Shown piece after piece: positions 50,005-57,941 of a stretch of 64,000 nt of DNA (position 1 is the stretch's first letter; every line of letters begins with the position of its first letter). Where the stretch lies: positions 1 through 64,000 of the forward strand of contig NZ_JAVFWO010000006.1 in NCBI RefSeq assembly GCF_031085295.1, written 5' to 3'. The stretch comes from Microbacterium psychrotolerans (GTDB lineage Bacteria > Actinomycetota > Actinomycetes > Actinomycetales > Microbacteriaceae). The translations under genes were made by a program, and so were the position numbers. The notes beneath the pieces were generated by a model. That model searched no databases, was not told the origin of the DNA, and was given only the letters and a program-made list of their open reading frames with translations.

Positions 50005-52029
50005 TCAGTCCTCCGGCCAGTCCGCGTCGCGGATGACGGCTCGGCCGGAAGTGAGCACCTCGTCGGGCGTGACCACGGTGAGGTCCGGCGCGACGTCGGC
50101 CCGGCGGTCGGGATGGTCGGCCGACGGCTCGGCGTCCTCGGCCTCGAGGATCTTTGTCGTGGCGAGCTGCTGCGCCGCGAGCTCGGTGTAGAGCCCGCCG
50201 GCGGCGAGCAGCGAGGCATGCGTGCCCGACTCGACGATGCGCCCCGCCTCGACCACGTGGATGACGTCGGCGGCGATCACCGTCGACAGGCGGTGAGCTA
50301 TCGACAGCGTGGTGCGGCCCCGGGCCGCGGCGTCGAGCGCCTCCTGCACGACCCGCTCCGACACGGTGTCGAGCGCCGACGTGGCCTCGTCGAGGAGCAG
50401 CACGGGCGGGTCCTTCAGCAGCACGCGCGCGATGGCGATGCGCTGCTTCTCGCCGCCCGACAGTCGGTAGCCGCGCTCGCCGACGACCGTGTCGTACCCG
50501 TTCTCGAACCGCTCGATGACGTGATGGATGTTGGCCGCGCGGCAGGCCGCCTCGAGCTCGGCATCCGTCGCCTCCGGCTTGGCGTAGCGGAGGTTCTCGC
50601 GGATGGTCGCGTGGAACAGGTACGTCTCCTGCGACACGATGCCCACGTTGTCGACGATCGACTCCTGCTGGAGGCGCCGCACGTCCTCCCCGGCGAACAG
50701 CACGGATCCGCCGGATGCCTCGTACAGACGCGGCGTCAGATAGAGCACGGTCGTCTTGCCGGCGCCGGATGGCCCGACGAAGGCGACGTGCTGGCCCGGC
50801 TCCGCGACGAACGACACGCCGCGCAGCGTCGCACGGCTGTCGGCGGCGGCATCCGGATAGCGGAACACGACGTCGCGGAACTCGATGCGGCCGAGCGGGC
50901 CCGGCGCGTCCGCCACCGAGATCGCGCCGGGATCGTCGCGGATCGCCGGCACCAGGTCGAGGTACTCGAAGATGCGCGCGAACAGCGCCGACGAGGTCTG
51001 CAGGTCGAGCGACACGCGCATGAGGCCCATGAGCGGCATGAGCAGCCGCGCCTGCACGGTGGTGAACGCCACGATCGTGCCGGCGGTGATGGCATCGCTG
51101 CCGCCGCCGATCAGATAGCCCGAGACGAGGTAGATGATCGCCGGGACACTCGCCATGATGACCTGCACGACTGCGAAGAAGCCCTGGCCGCTCATCGCGC
51201 GCCGCACCTGAAGGCGCACCTGGTTGAGGTTCTCGTGGGCGTAGCGGGTCGCCTCGGTGCGCTGCCGGTTGAACGACTTCGACAGCAGGATGCCCGAGAC
51301 GCTCAGCGTCTCCTGCGTGATCGCCGTCAGCTCCGACAGCGACTCCTGGGTCTCCCCGGCGATGCGCGCCCTCACCTGGCCGACACGGCGCTGCACGAGC
51401 ACCAGGAACGGCATGAGCACGACGGCGATGATGGTCAGCCGCCAGTCGATGAGGATCATGGCGACCAGTGAGGCGACGACCGTGACGGTGTTGCCGAGGA
51501 TGCTCGTCACCGTGTTCGTGAGCACGCCGGAGACGCCGCCCACGTCGTTCTGCAGGCGCGATTGGATCACCCCGGTCTTGGTGCGGGTGAAGAAGCCGAG
51601 CTCCATCGACTGCAAGTGGTCGAACAGCTTCACGCGCAGATCGCCCGTGACACGGTTGCCGACGGTGGACGTGAGCCAGGTCTGGACCACCCCGAGCCCC
51701 GCCGAGAGCAGGAAGAGCGCGATCATCGCGACCACGAGCTTCCACAGCAGCCCCAGGTCGGGCGGCGATCCGTCGAGCGGGAACAGCGCGTCGTCGAACA
51801 CCCGCTGCACCAGCAGCGGCGGGATGACGGCGATGCCCGCCCCGGCGACGACCAGGAGGCCGGTGATGACGATCGACCACTTGTATGGTCGGAAGAGCCC
51901 GACGACCCGCTTGCCCAGATCGGGGATCTCGGGCGCCTCGGCGTTCGCCCGCCGCTGCGCGTCGGTGTCGACCGGCCGGAAGCCGGGGTGCCCGCCCCCG
52001 CCTCCACCCCCACCGCCGCGCATGCTCAC
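50005..52029 (-). CDS. ABC exporter, fused membrane and ATPase domains
   Basis: A 674-residue half-transporter of the MsbA/LmrA type. After an unusual run of nine glycines (MSMRGGGGGGGGGHPGF) come six transmembrane helices (about 45-330). The ATPase domain has Walker A GPSGAGKTT (about 420), signature YRLSGGEKQRIAIARVLL, and Walker B LLLDEATSALD. A ~40-residue acidic tail follows the ATPase. The GTG at 52027-52029 is chosen because TAGGCT is 6 nt upstream on the minus strand. Substrate unknown. Confidence 0.93.
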   Translation of the reverse strand: MSMRGGGGGGGGGHPGFRPVDTDAQRRANAEAPEIPDLGKRVVGLFRPYKWSIVITGLLVVAGAGIAVIPPLLVQRVFDDALFPLDGSPPDLGLLWKLVVAMIALFLLSAGLGVVQTWLTSTVGNRVTGDLRVKLFDHLQSMELGFFTRTKTGVIQSRLQNDVGGVSGVLTNTVTSILGNTVTVVASLVAMILIDWRLTIIAVVLMPFLVLVQRRVGQVRARIAGETQESLSELTAITQETLSVSGILLSKSFNRQRTEATRYAHENLNQVRLQVRRAMSGQGFFAVVQVIMASVPAIIYLVSGYLIGGGSDAITAGTIVAFTTVQARLLMPLMGLMRVSLDLQTSSALFARIFEYLDLVPAIRDDPGAISVADAPGPLGRIEFRDVVFRYPDAAADSRATLRGVSFVAEPGQHVAFVGPSGAGKTTVLYLTPRLYEASGGSVLFAGEDVRRLQQESIVDNVGIVSQETYLFHATIRENLRYAKPEATDAELEAACRAANIHHVIERFENGYDTVVGERGYRLSGGEKQRIAIARVLLKDPPVLLLDEATSALDTVSERVVQEALDAAARGRTTLSIAHRLSTVIAADVIHVVEAGRIVESGTHASLLAAGGLYTELAAQQLATTKILEAEDAEPSADHPDRRADVAPDLTVVTPDEVLTSGRAVIRDADWPED

Positions 52030-52035
52030 ATGGCC

Positions 52036-52041
52036 AGCCTA
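52036..52041 (-). promoter_or_regulatory. -10 box TAGGCT, leaderless ABC exporter
   Basis: On the minus strand TAGGCT is followed by GGCCAT and GTG. It faces an identical TAGGCT box of the divergent gene 18 nt away. Confidence 0.6.
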
Positions 52042-52058
52042 ATGAGCGCTGCCGACGC

Positions 52059-52064
52059 TAGGCT
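52059..52064 (+). promoter_or_regulatory. -10 box TAGGCT, leaderless small gene
   Basis: TAGGCT is followed by CGAGCC and ATG 52071, with no ribosome binding site. Confidence 0.6.
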
Positions 52065-52070
52065 CGAGCC

Positions 52071-52280
52071 ATGACCTCGACTCCCGACGCCCCCGAACAC
52101 GACGGCAGCGACCTCGCCGAGCTGCGCGAGGAGATCGACGCGCTCAAGGCCATCCCGCACGAGGAGATCGTCAACCCGCTCCCGAAGAACCTCGAGGACC
52201 GCGAGCCCGAGGCCGAGCCGACCGACGCGATCGGCTCGGAGCGGTGGGACGACACGGAGCCCCGGCGCTCCGGCAGCTGA
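52071..52280 (+). CDS. Small acidic protein, 69 residues, unknown
   Basis: A hydrophilic, Glu/Asp/Pro-rich protein starting MTSTPDAPEHDGSDLAELRE and containing DALKAIPHEEIVNPLPKN. No cysteine or membrane segment is present. A leaderless promoter with the right spacing argues that it is a real gene. Not recognised; the 130-nt gap after it holds an inverted pair TTCCC/GGGAA near 52310-52326 and a TATGGT box near 52348 that may drive the MFS gene. Confidence 0.7.
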   Translation: MTSTPDAPEHDGSDLAELREEIDALKAIPHEEIVNPLPKNLEDREPEAEPTDAIGSERWDDTEPRRSGS

Positions 52281-52413
52281 TCCGAACGGTCATCCGCAGG
52301 CCGACCGACGTTCCCTGAATCGGGAATGGGATGTCGGAACCTGAGGTTATGGTGAGAGCTTGCCATCCTCGGGTGGCACTTCGCTGTCCATCCGAGCCTC
52401 GAGGAGACGACCT

Positions 52414-53946
52414 ATGGCCGCCATCGATACGACCCCCGGAACAGGCAGCATCGCCGCCGTCCCGCGCGCCACCGCCCCGGGCGCCACACCCAAGCTCGGT
52501 CCCCGTGAGAGCCGGGTCATCTGGCTGCTGCTGGCCGCCGCGTTCGTCGCGATCCTCAACGAGACCACGATGGGCGTCGCGATCCCGCACCTCATCACCG
52601 ACCTCGGCATCACAGCGCTGTCGGCGCAGTGGCTGACGACGGCGTTCATGCTGACAATGGCCGTGGTCATCCCGATCACCGGCTTCCTGCTGCGCCGCTT
52701 CACCACGCGCACGATGTTCGTCGCCGCGATGGGGCTCTTCTCGACCGGAACGCTCCTCGCCTTCCTGTCGCCGGGCTTCCCGATGCTGCTCGTCGCGCGC
52801 GTGGTTCAGGCGTCCGGCACCGCCATCATGATGCCGCTGCTCATGACGACCCTCATGACCGTCGTGCCGGCTGCCATCCGCGGCCGCATGATGGGCCGCG
52901 TCAGCATCGTGATCTCGCTCGCCCCGGCGATCGGCCCGACCCTTGCGGGCGCCATCCTCAACAACTTCGAGTGGCGCTGGATCTTCGGAATGGTGCTGCC
53001 GATCGCGATCGTCGCCCTCGTCGTCGGCGCGCGGTGGATCCACAACCTCGGCGAGACGACGCACGCTCGCATCGACGTCCTCTCGGTGATCCTCTCGGCG
53101 CTCGGCTTCGGCGGACTGGTCTTCGGCCTCAGCCAGCTGGGCGCCGGCGGTCACGGCAGCGGAGCGGATGCCGCGGCCGCGAGCGCCGCCTCCACCACCA
53201 CCCTCGTCGTATCGCTGTCGGTGGGAGTGGTGGCGCTGGGCCTGTTCGGCTGGCGTCAGCTCGTCCTGCAGCGCAAGGACGACGCACTGCTCGATCTGCG
53301 CGTGTTCCGCAGCGCGAACTTCTCGCTGTCCATCGGGCAGATGGCGATCATGTCGATGGCGTTCTTCGGCGCCATCACCGTGGTTCCGCTCTACGTCCAG
53401 GACGTGCTGCAGGTCGACCCGCTCACCACGGGCCTCGTCGTGCTGCCGGGAGCGCTCGCGATGGGTCTGGCCGGCCCCTTCATCGGTCGCATCTACGACC
53501 GCTGGGGCACGACGGTGCTGCTGGTGCCCGGCGCCGTGATCACGAGCGCGATGCTGTGGTTCTACACGAGCTTCGGTTCCGAGACGCCGGTGTGGCTGGT
53601 CGCGGTGGCGCAGACGGTGCTGTCGCTCGGCCTGGCGCTGTCGTTCACGCCGCTGTTCACGGCGTCGCTCGCGTCACTGCAGCCGAAGTTCTACTCGTAC
53701 GGGTCGGCGGTCGTCGGCACCGTGCAGCAGGTCGCGGGCGCGGCCGGCATCGCGCTGATGTTCGGCGTGATGGCCGCAGCGAGCGCCGCTGCGACGTCGT
53801 CGGGTGCCGACGAGGTCGCCGCGGGCGCGGCCGGAACGCACGCCGCGTTCCTCACGGCCGCATTCCTGTCGCTGCCGCTGCTCGTCGGCGCGTTCCTCAT
53901 CCGCAAGCCGGCCGACCAGCCGATGGGCGCGCCCATCGCGCACTGA
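52414..53946 (+). CDS. DHA2-family MFS multidrug exporter
   Basis: A 510-residue EmrB/QacA-like antiporter with about 14 helices. LNETTMGVAIPHLITDLG is the helix-1 motif, and the motif C antiporter signature region is SLAPAIGPTLAGAIL. ATG 52414 is chosen because GAGGAGAC stands 7 nt upstream; an upstream in-frame ATG lacks any site. A 15-bp terminator follows. Likely exports drugs or metabolites; substrate unknown. Confidence 0.92.
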   Translation: MAAIDTTPGTGSIAAVPRATAPGATPKLGPRESRVIWLLLAAAFVAILNETTMGVAIPHLITDLGITALSAQWLTTAFMLTMAVVIPITGFLLRRFTTRTMFVAAMGLFSTGTLLAFLSPGFPMLLVARVVQASGTAIMMPLLMTTLMTVVPAAIRGRMMGRVSIVISLAPAIGPTLAGAILNNFEWRWIFGMVLPIAIVALVVGARWIHNLGETTHARIDVLSVILSALGFGGLVFGLSQLGAGGHGSGADAAAASAASTTTLVVSLSVGVVALGLFGWRQLVLQRKDDALLDLRVFRSANFSLSIGQMAIMSMAFFGAITVVPLYVQDVLQVDPLTTGLVVLPGALAMGLAGPFIGRIYDRWGTTVLLVPGAVITSAMLWFYTSFGSETPVWLVAVAQTVLSLGLALSFTPLFTASLASLQPKFYSYGSAVVGTVQQVAGAAGIALMFGVMAAASAAATSSGADEVAAGAAGTHAAFLTAAFLSLPLLVGAFLIRKPADQPMGAPIAH

Positions 53947-53977
53947 TCGCGCGGACGCGCCGGTCAAGGTATCAGGT

Positions 53978-54012
53978 GGATGCCCCGCCCCTCGACAAGG
54001 GGTGGGGCATCC
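53978..54012 (+). terminator. 15-bp terminator hairpin after the MFS gene
   Basis: GGATGCCCCGCCCCT (53978-53992) pairs with AGGGGTGGGGCATCC (53998-54012) around CGACA, with one G-T pair. It starts about 30 nt after the stop and ends 41 nt before the next gene. Confidence 0.8.
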
Positions 54013-54053
54013 GTCATTCTGGTTGCGCCCGAATCCGACGGGAAGGCGCGACA

Positions 54054-54650
54054 ATGATCGTCAGCACTCCAGACCTCGACGGCGTCACCGGCCACGCTGC
54101 CGACATGTACGACAGCGACCGGAGCGGCGACGGCTTCGTCTTCGCTTACACCCGCGCGATGGCGGTGAACCCCGAGGCGCACCAGGCCTTCGAGACCCTG
54201 ATCCGGGCGATCGTGCCGTCGATCGGCCTGCGCACGTATGAACTCGCCACGCTCGGCGCGGCCCGCGCGATCGGCTCGGAGCACTGCCTCCTTGCGCACG
54301 GCCGCAGGAGCCTGCGTGCCGGCCTGTTCGACGAGGACCAGCTGGCGCGCCTCGCGCGCGACGGTGTCGAAGCCGACCTCGACGAGCGTGACCGCGCGGT
54401 GCTCTCCTACTCCGAGAAGCTGTCGACGGATGCCGCGGCCATGACGGATGCTGACTCCGCACGTCTGCGCGAGGTGGGGTTCACCGACCGCGAGATCGTC
54501 GACATCACCCTCGCCGCGGCCGCACGGAACTTCTTCAGCCGGGCGCTGCTCGCTCTGGCGGTTCCGGTCGACGACGTGCCGGGCCTCACTCCCGAGCTCA
54601 TCGCGGCGCTGCGGGCACCGGGCGACGCGGCGCGCGTCAGTGGTGGATGA
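54054..54650 (+). CDS. Carboxymuconolactone decarboxylase (AhpD-like) family protein
   Basis: A 198-residue all-helical protein. The motif SEHCLLAHGRR gives the Glu-x-Cys-xxx-His core of the CMD/AhpD fold, but the second cysteine of the AhpD CxxC pair is missing (Leu), so disulfide peroxidase-reductase chemistry is unlikely in its usual form. ATG 54054 follows GGAAGG. Its 3' end overlaps the convergent membrane protein gene by 14 nt. Confidence 0.85.
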   Translation: MIVSTPDLDGVTGHAADMYDSDRSGDGFVFAYTRAMAVNPEAHQAFETLIRAIVPSIGLRTYELATLGAARAIGSEHCLLAHGRRSLRAGLFDEDQLARLARDGVEADLDERDRAVLSYSEKLSTDAAAMTDADSARLREVGFTDREIVDITLAAAARNFFSRALLALAVPVDDVPGLTPELIAALRAPGDAARVSGG

Positions 54651-55146
54651 TCGCCTTCAGCAGGATGAGCGCCCCGCCGAACGCGGCGGTGACCACGGCG
54701 CTGAGAATGCGCGGGAGCCAGTGCGTGCTCCAGCGCGCGACGGCGATCCACCCCAGCGCGCCCAGGAGCACGGTGTTGACGATCAGCGCCACCCAGAGAG
54801 CGAGGCTGTCGTCGATCACCCGGGTCGCTCCGAGAAGCAGGATGAGCAGCGGGGGCACCGCGGCGAGGAGCATGCCGCCCGACTGATGGGCGGAGGCGCT
54901 GAGGCTCGCGCGCAGTCCGGCCTTACCGTCTGTGGCCGCGAGGCGACCGAGCGTGCCGGCGAAGACGTGGGCCGCGAAGAACACGATCACCGTCACGCCG
55001 ACGGTGATCAGGGCGTCGACGGCGGTGCCGGTCGAGGAGCCGCTGACCACGATCATGCCGGAGACGAGGATGAGTCCGTAGATCGCCTCCTCCGACATGA
55101 GGATGCGACCCACGCGCGGGGTGATGTGGAGCTGGTCGTCGGTCAT
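54637..55146 (-). CDS. Small integral membrane protein, unknown
   Basis: A 169-residue protein with about five hydrophobic helices (AIYGLILVSGMIVVSG, ITVGVTVIVFFAAHVFAG, the segments around MLLAAVPPLLILLLG and LWVALIVNTVLLGALG, and a C-terminal helix). Two histidines in the AAHVFAG and SAHQSGG segments could bind a metal. A CCC1/VIT-like or YqhA-like role cannot be decided. It overlaps the AhpD-like gene tail to tail and follows the cysteine-rich small gene by 31 nt. Confidence 0.75.
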   Translation of the reverse strand: MTDDQLHITPRVGRILMSEEAIYGLILVSGMIVVSGSSTGTAVDALITVGVTVIVFFAAHVFAGTLGRLAATDGKAGLRASLSASAHQSGGMLLAAVPPLLILLLGATRVIDDSLALWVALIVNTVLLGALGWIAVARWSTHWLPRILSAVVTAAFGGALILLKAIIHH

Positions 55147-55177
55147 CGACGGCGCGTGGCGGTGTTCGTGCGTCAGG

Positions 55178-55300
55178 TCAGTCGATGCTGCAGCTGCCGC
55201 CGCCGCAGCACGAACCCGCGGAGTCGACGACGGTGAGGAGGTTCTTGTCGTCGGGCACGGGCGCGAGCGTGAGGGAGGCCGGCTGCTGCGAAGTCGTCAT
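55178..55300 (-). CDS. 40-residue cysteine-rich small protein
   Basis: The frame ATG 55298-55300 to TGA 55178-55180 encodes MTTSQQPASLTLAPVPDD, then KNLLTVVDSAGSCCGGGSCSID. Three cysteines sit in a C-terminal CCGGGSC motif suited to binding a metal or cluster, or to modification. A TAGCAT box stands 7 nt before the ATG, the same leaderless arrangement seen at established genes, which argues for a real gene. It is 31 nt upstream of the membrane protein gene on the same strand and may be co-transcribed with it. Function not recognised. Confidence 0.7.
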   Translation of the reverse strand: MTTSQQPASLTLAPVPDDKNLLTVVDSAGSCCGGGSCSID

Positions 55301-55307
55301 GACGTCC

Positions 55308-55313
55308 ATGCTA
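55308..55313 (-). promoter_or_regulatory. -10 box TAGCAT, leaderless cysteine-rich gene
   Basis: On the minus strand TAGCAT is followed by GGACGTC and ATG 55300. Confidence 0.6.
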
Positions 55314-55354
55314 CCCAGGTCCGTCGGCTACGGGGGTGCTTGCATCCCCCGGTG

Positions 55355-56191
55355 TCAGAGCGGCACTCCGCCGTTCTGACAGGTCGGGCAGTACTGCGCG
55401 GACGTGCCCGAGAACGTGAGATCGAGGATCGTGTCGCCGCACACCGGGCAGGCTTCACCGCTGCGCCCGTGCACGCGCATCGCGGCGACCTTCTGCGCCT
55501 TCAGCTGGTCGATCGGCACTCCGCTGCGAGCCGCGATGGCGTCTCGGACGGTCGTGACCGTCGCCTCGAACAGGCGATCGGTGGCCGCGGGGTCGAGGGC
55601 CGCTGCGTGCGTCACCGGCGACTGGCGGGCGAGGTGGAGGATCTCGTCGGAGTAGGCGTTGCCCACGCCGGCGAGCGACTCCTGCTCCTGAAGGATCGCC
55701 TTGACCTGCTTGCGTCTCCCTCCCAGCGCGGCGTCGAACTGAGCACGGCTGAAGGCCGGGTCAGCCGGATCGGGGCCGAGCTTCGCGATGGCGGGGACCT
55801 CGTCCGCGCTGTCGACCACGAAGAGGCCGAGCGACACCCAGGATCCGGCATCCGTGACCTGCAGAGCGACGTCGCCCGACAGCTCGAGTGTGGCGAGGGC
55901 CGGCGGCGCCTCGGCCGGGTGTTCGGATCCGGCGCTCTCGGAGTCGGTGAGCCAGCGCATCCACCCGTGACGGCCGAGCGACACCACGAGACTCCCCTCG
56001 TCGAGGAGGAGTTCGACATGCTTTCCGTGACGCGTTGCGCCGGTGATCGTGCGTCCGGCGATGCCGGCGGGCGGCGCGCTCCTCGTCTTGACGGTGCGGA
56101 ACTCCAGCACATCGACGGCGCGGATCTCACGGCCCGATGCCTCGTCGGCGAGGAACCGCGCGAGAGCCTCGACCTCTGGCGACTCAGGCAT
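55355..56191 (-). CDS. Fpg/Nei-family DNA glycosylase
   Basis: A 278-residue base-excision repair enzyme. The N-terminal MPESPEVEALARFLAD provides the catalytic Pro2-Glu3. The H2TH region has LAGVGNAYSDEILHLARQSP. The C-terminal zinc finger uses Cys248, Cys251, Cys268 and Cys271 (CPVC...CPTC). The finger and the SPEVE start fit the actinobacterial Nei/Fpg paralogues; whether it prefers 8-oxoguanine or oxidised pyrimidines is not readable. Confidence 0.93.
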   Translation of the reverse strand: MPESPEVEALARFLADEASGREIRAVDVLEFRTVKTRSAPPAGIAGRTITGATRHGKHVELLLDEGSLVVSLGRHGWMRWLTDSESAGSEHPAEAPPALATLELSGDVALQVTDAGSWVSLGLFVVDSADEVPAIAKLGPDPADPAFSRAQFDAALGGRRKQVKAILQEQESLAGVGNAYSDEILHLARQSPVTHAAALDPAATDRLFEATVTTVRDAIAARSGVPIDQLKAQKVAAMRVHGRSGEACPVCGDTILDLTFSGTSAQYCPTCQNGGVPL

Positions 56192-56230
56192 GGCCCCATC
56201 CTGCCATCGCCCGCCGACACCGCGCGGGGG

Positions 56231-56542
56231 TCACGCGTGAGCGGGCGGCCGGTGGGGAATCGGGTCGGGCTTCAGCGCGCCGAGACTGCGGCACTGCTCC
56301 AGCATCTGCACCGCGGCGAGGAAGAGCATCTCCAGCGACGCGAACCGCGCCGTGCCGCAGCCCACCGACACCCAGACGGCTTCGTACATGCCGTCGTCGT
56401 GCTGCTCCACGTAGGCGACCAGACTGGACGGCCCGCCGCGGCCGATCGCCTGGTCGCGCAGCCTCCACGCACGATCGGCGAGAGGGGTCAGCACCAGCTG
56501 ATGGATGTCGTCGCGCATGTTCGACTCGGCGCTCTCACTCAT
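56231..56542 (-). CDS. Hypothetical protein, 103 residues
   Basis: A soluble alpha/beta-looking protein beginning MSESAESNMRDDIHQLVLTP, with YVEQHDDGMYEAVWVSVGCG and LEMLFLAAVQMLEQC. No family recognised. Its ATG overlaps the stop of the preceding 63-residue gene by 8 nt, so the two are coupled. Confidence 0.72.
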   Translation of the reverse strand: MSESAESNMRDDIHQLVLTPLADRAWRLRDQAIGRGGPSSLVAYVEQHDDGMYEAVWVSVGCGTARFASLEMLFLAAVQMLEQCRSLGALKPDPIPHRPPAHA

Positions 56543-56726
56543 GCCGGTCCGCCGGCATCGGGCCCCACCAAGGGTGCTCGCGAGAGGAGCGCTGGCGCCG
56601 GCGCTCAGCGGCGTCGGTGCGTGCGGACCGCTCCCCTGCCCCCGGTGCGCGCGGCGATTCGGGCGCCGATACGTCGTTCGGCGTCGGCTTCTGCGCGACG
56701 TGCTCGCCGGCGATGGGTTCGGTCAT
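56535..56726 (-). CDS. Hypothetical hydrophilic protein, 63 residues
   Basis: A charged, probably disordered protein beginning MTEPIAGEHVAQKPTPND, with RRRQRSSREHPWWGPMPAD near the end. ATG 56724-56726 has AGGAGG 7 nt upstream, a strong start. It is the first of a pair with the 103-residue gene. Function unknown. Confidence 0.7.
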   Translation of the reverse strand: MTEPIAGEHVAQKPTPNDVSAPESPRAPGAGERSARTDAAERRRQRSSREHPWWGPMPADRHE

Positions 56727-56843
56727 CGTCAACCTCCTGCGCTCTGAGGATGCGGCTTCACGGCCTCCAGGGCAAAGGGGTTGACAGCGCACCCGCGCGC
56801 CGTCCGCCTGCCCCGTCGAGGGCAGCGCGACCGGGGCACGCGG

Positions 56844-57212
56844 TCAGGCGGCCGGCTGAGCCACCTCCGGCCGCTGCGGTTCCTGGCGAGGCAGGCCATC
56901 GCCCGACGCCGCGAGCGGACGGACGTCCGCAAGGTCGAGGACGAGTCCGCCATTGGAACTGGCGGCAGCCGCCAGGCTCGCGAGGAGAGCGTGATCGATC
57001 GCCGGTTCTTCGATCGTCTCGAACACGAAGCGCAACGGGATGGACGGCTCCAGCCACACCGACGAACGGCCGCTGCCGTCGGGGTGCCGCCAGGTCAGCA
57101 TGAAGCTCTCGTTGCGACGCAGCTTGGTCGCCACGACGAGTTTGACGTGTGCGAGGAGATGTTCCGGCATGTGGACCGGATCGCCCTCGGCACCGTAGAT
57201 CAGTTCAGCCAT
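56844..57212 (-). CDS. Small unknown protein of a Microbacteriaceae family (DUF7882-like)
   Basis: A 122-residue protein: MAELIYGAEGDPVHMPEHLL, then AHVKLVVATKLRRNESFML and SVWLEPSIPLRFVF. I recall a family of ~100-residue proteins in this bacterial family with the same AHLxxVIxxKLRRxESF core (DUF7882), of unknown role. The last 35 residues are a Pro/Gln/Glu-rich extension. ATG 57210-57212 follows GGAAGGA. It diverges from a MarR regulator. Confidence 0.72.
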   Translation of the reverse strand: MAELIYGAEGDPVHMPEHLLAHVKLVVATKLRRNESFMLTWRHPDGSGRSSVWLEPSIPLRFVFETIEEPAIDHALLASLAAAASSNGGLVLDLADVRPLAASGDGLPRQEPQRPEVAQPAA

Positions 57213-57239
57213 GGTGCTGTTCCTTCCGAAGGCCAGACC

Positions 57240-57330
57240 CCTATGATACTTCGGCATCGAACTATTCGGTCATGAGAGTTTTGCCATCGAGTATTTCATT
57301 CACGCGAATTTCATGGTCCAATAGGACCCC
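57240..57330. promoter_or_regulatory. AT-rich divergent control region of the MarR gene
   Basis: This patch is clearly richer in A/T than its surroundings. It holds a minus-strand -10 TATCAT (57242-57247), the related segments ATCGAACTATT and ATCGAGTATTT about 32 nt apart, and a plus-strand TAGGAC (57322-57327). It is the probable MarR binding region controlling both directions. Confidence 0.45.
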
Positions 57331-57369
57331 TGCGCCAGGGTGACGCACAGGGCAGAGAGGGGCCAGGTC

Positions 57370-57846
57370 GTGGTGGATCACACGGGGACATCCGCATCGA
57401 CGGAAACCGGCCGGCCTGATGTCGCCGGCATCCTCGAGCATCTCCGTCTGGCAGAGGCGAAGCTCAATCGCCAGCGGGAGCAGCAGAGCGGTATGACCGA
57501 GACCGATCGCGCTGCGATGCGGTACCTGCTGGAGCGTGAGGACTCCGAAGAGGTCACACCCGGCAGGATCGCGCGCGCCCTGCATCTCTCGCCCGCCTCC
57601 GGGACGGCTCTCATCGATCGCCTGGTGGCACGCGGTCTCGTGGTCGTGCACGGCCACCCTCATGACCGCCGCAAGAAGCTCGTTCGTCCGCTCGACGGCG
57701 ACATCGACCTCGACCACCTGGATCCGCTCACGATGCGACTGCGCTCCATCGCTGCGAAACTCACGTCCGGCGACGCGCGGATCGTGGCGACGTTCCTCGA
57801 GGACGTGCTCGCCACCGTCACGCACGCCACTGCGCCCTCGCACTGA
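57370..57846 (+). CDS. MarR-family transcriptional regulator
   Basis: A 158-residue winged-helix protein. The core is EEVTPGRIARALHLSPASGT, then ALIDRLVARGLVVVHGHPHD and RRKKLVRPLDG. The GTG at 57370 (or 57373) is chosen because GAGAGGGG is 8 nt upstream; an earlier GTG at 57340 lacks a site. It faces the DUF7882-like gene across an AT-rich region and is likely autoregulated. Confidence 0.85.
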   Translation: MVDHTGTSASTETGRPDVAGILEHLRLAEAKLNRQREQQSGMTETDRAAMRYLLEREDSEEVTPGRIARALHLSPASGTALIDRLVARGLVVVHGHPHDRRKKLVRPLDGDIDLDHLDPLTMRLRSIAAKLTSGDARIVATFLEDVLATVTHATAPSH

Positions 57847-57928
57847 TCGCCGGGCGCCGATGCCTGTCGACCACGCACCCCGCACAAGGCACCGAGGCTG
57901 CGTCGCGCGAGGGTCCGAGCCTCGACCG

Positions 57929-57934
57929 TAGGCT
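57929..57934 (+). promoter_or_regulatory. -10 box TAGGCT, leaderless EI24 gene
   Basis: TAGGCT is followed by 7 nt and ATG 57942, with no ribosome binding site. Confidence 0.6.
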
Positions 57935-57941
57935 GAGACCG

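Noticed and set aside
50113..51471. A 452-codon plus-strand frame inside the ABC exporter
   Set aside because: Antisense shadow of a conserved ABC transporter, with no family resemblance.
52629..54650. A 673-codon frame suggesting a fusion of a transporter with the AhpD-like protein
   Set aside because: The upstream part is an out-of-frame shadow of the MFS gene; the real gene begins at 54054 behind GGAAGG and a terminator separates the two.
57340..57369. Earlier GTG start for the MarR gene
   Set aside because: It lacks a ribosome binding site, while GAGAGGGG lies just before GTG 57370. It remains a minor alternative.
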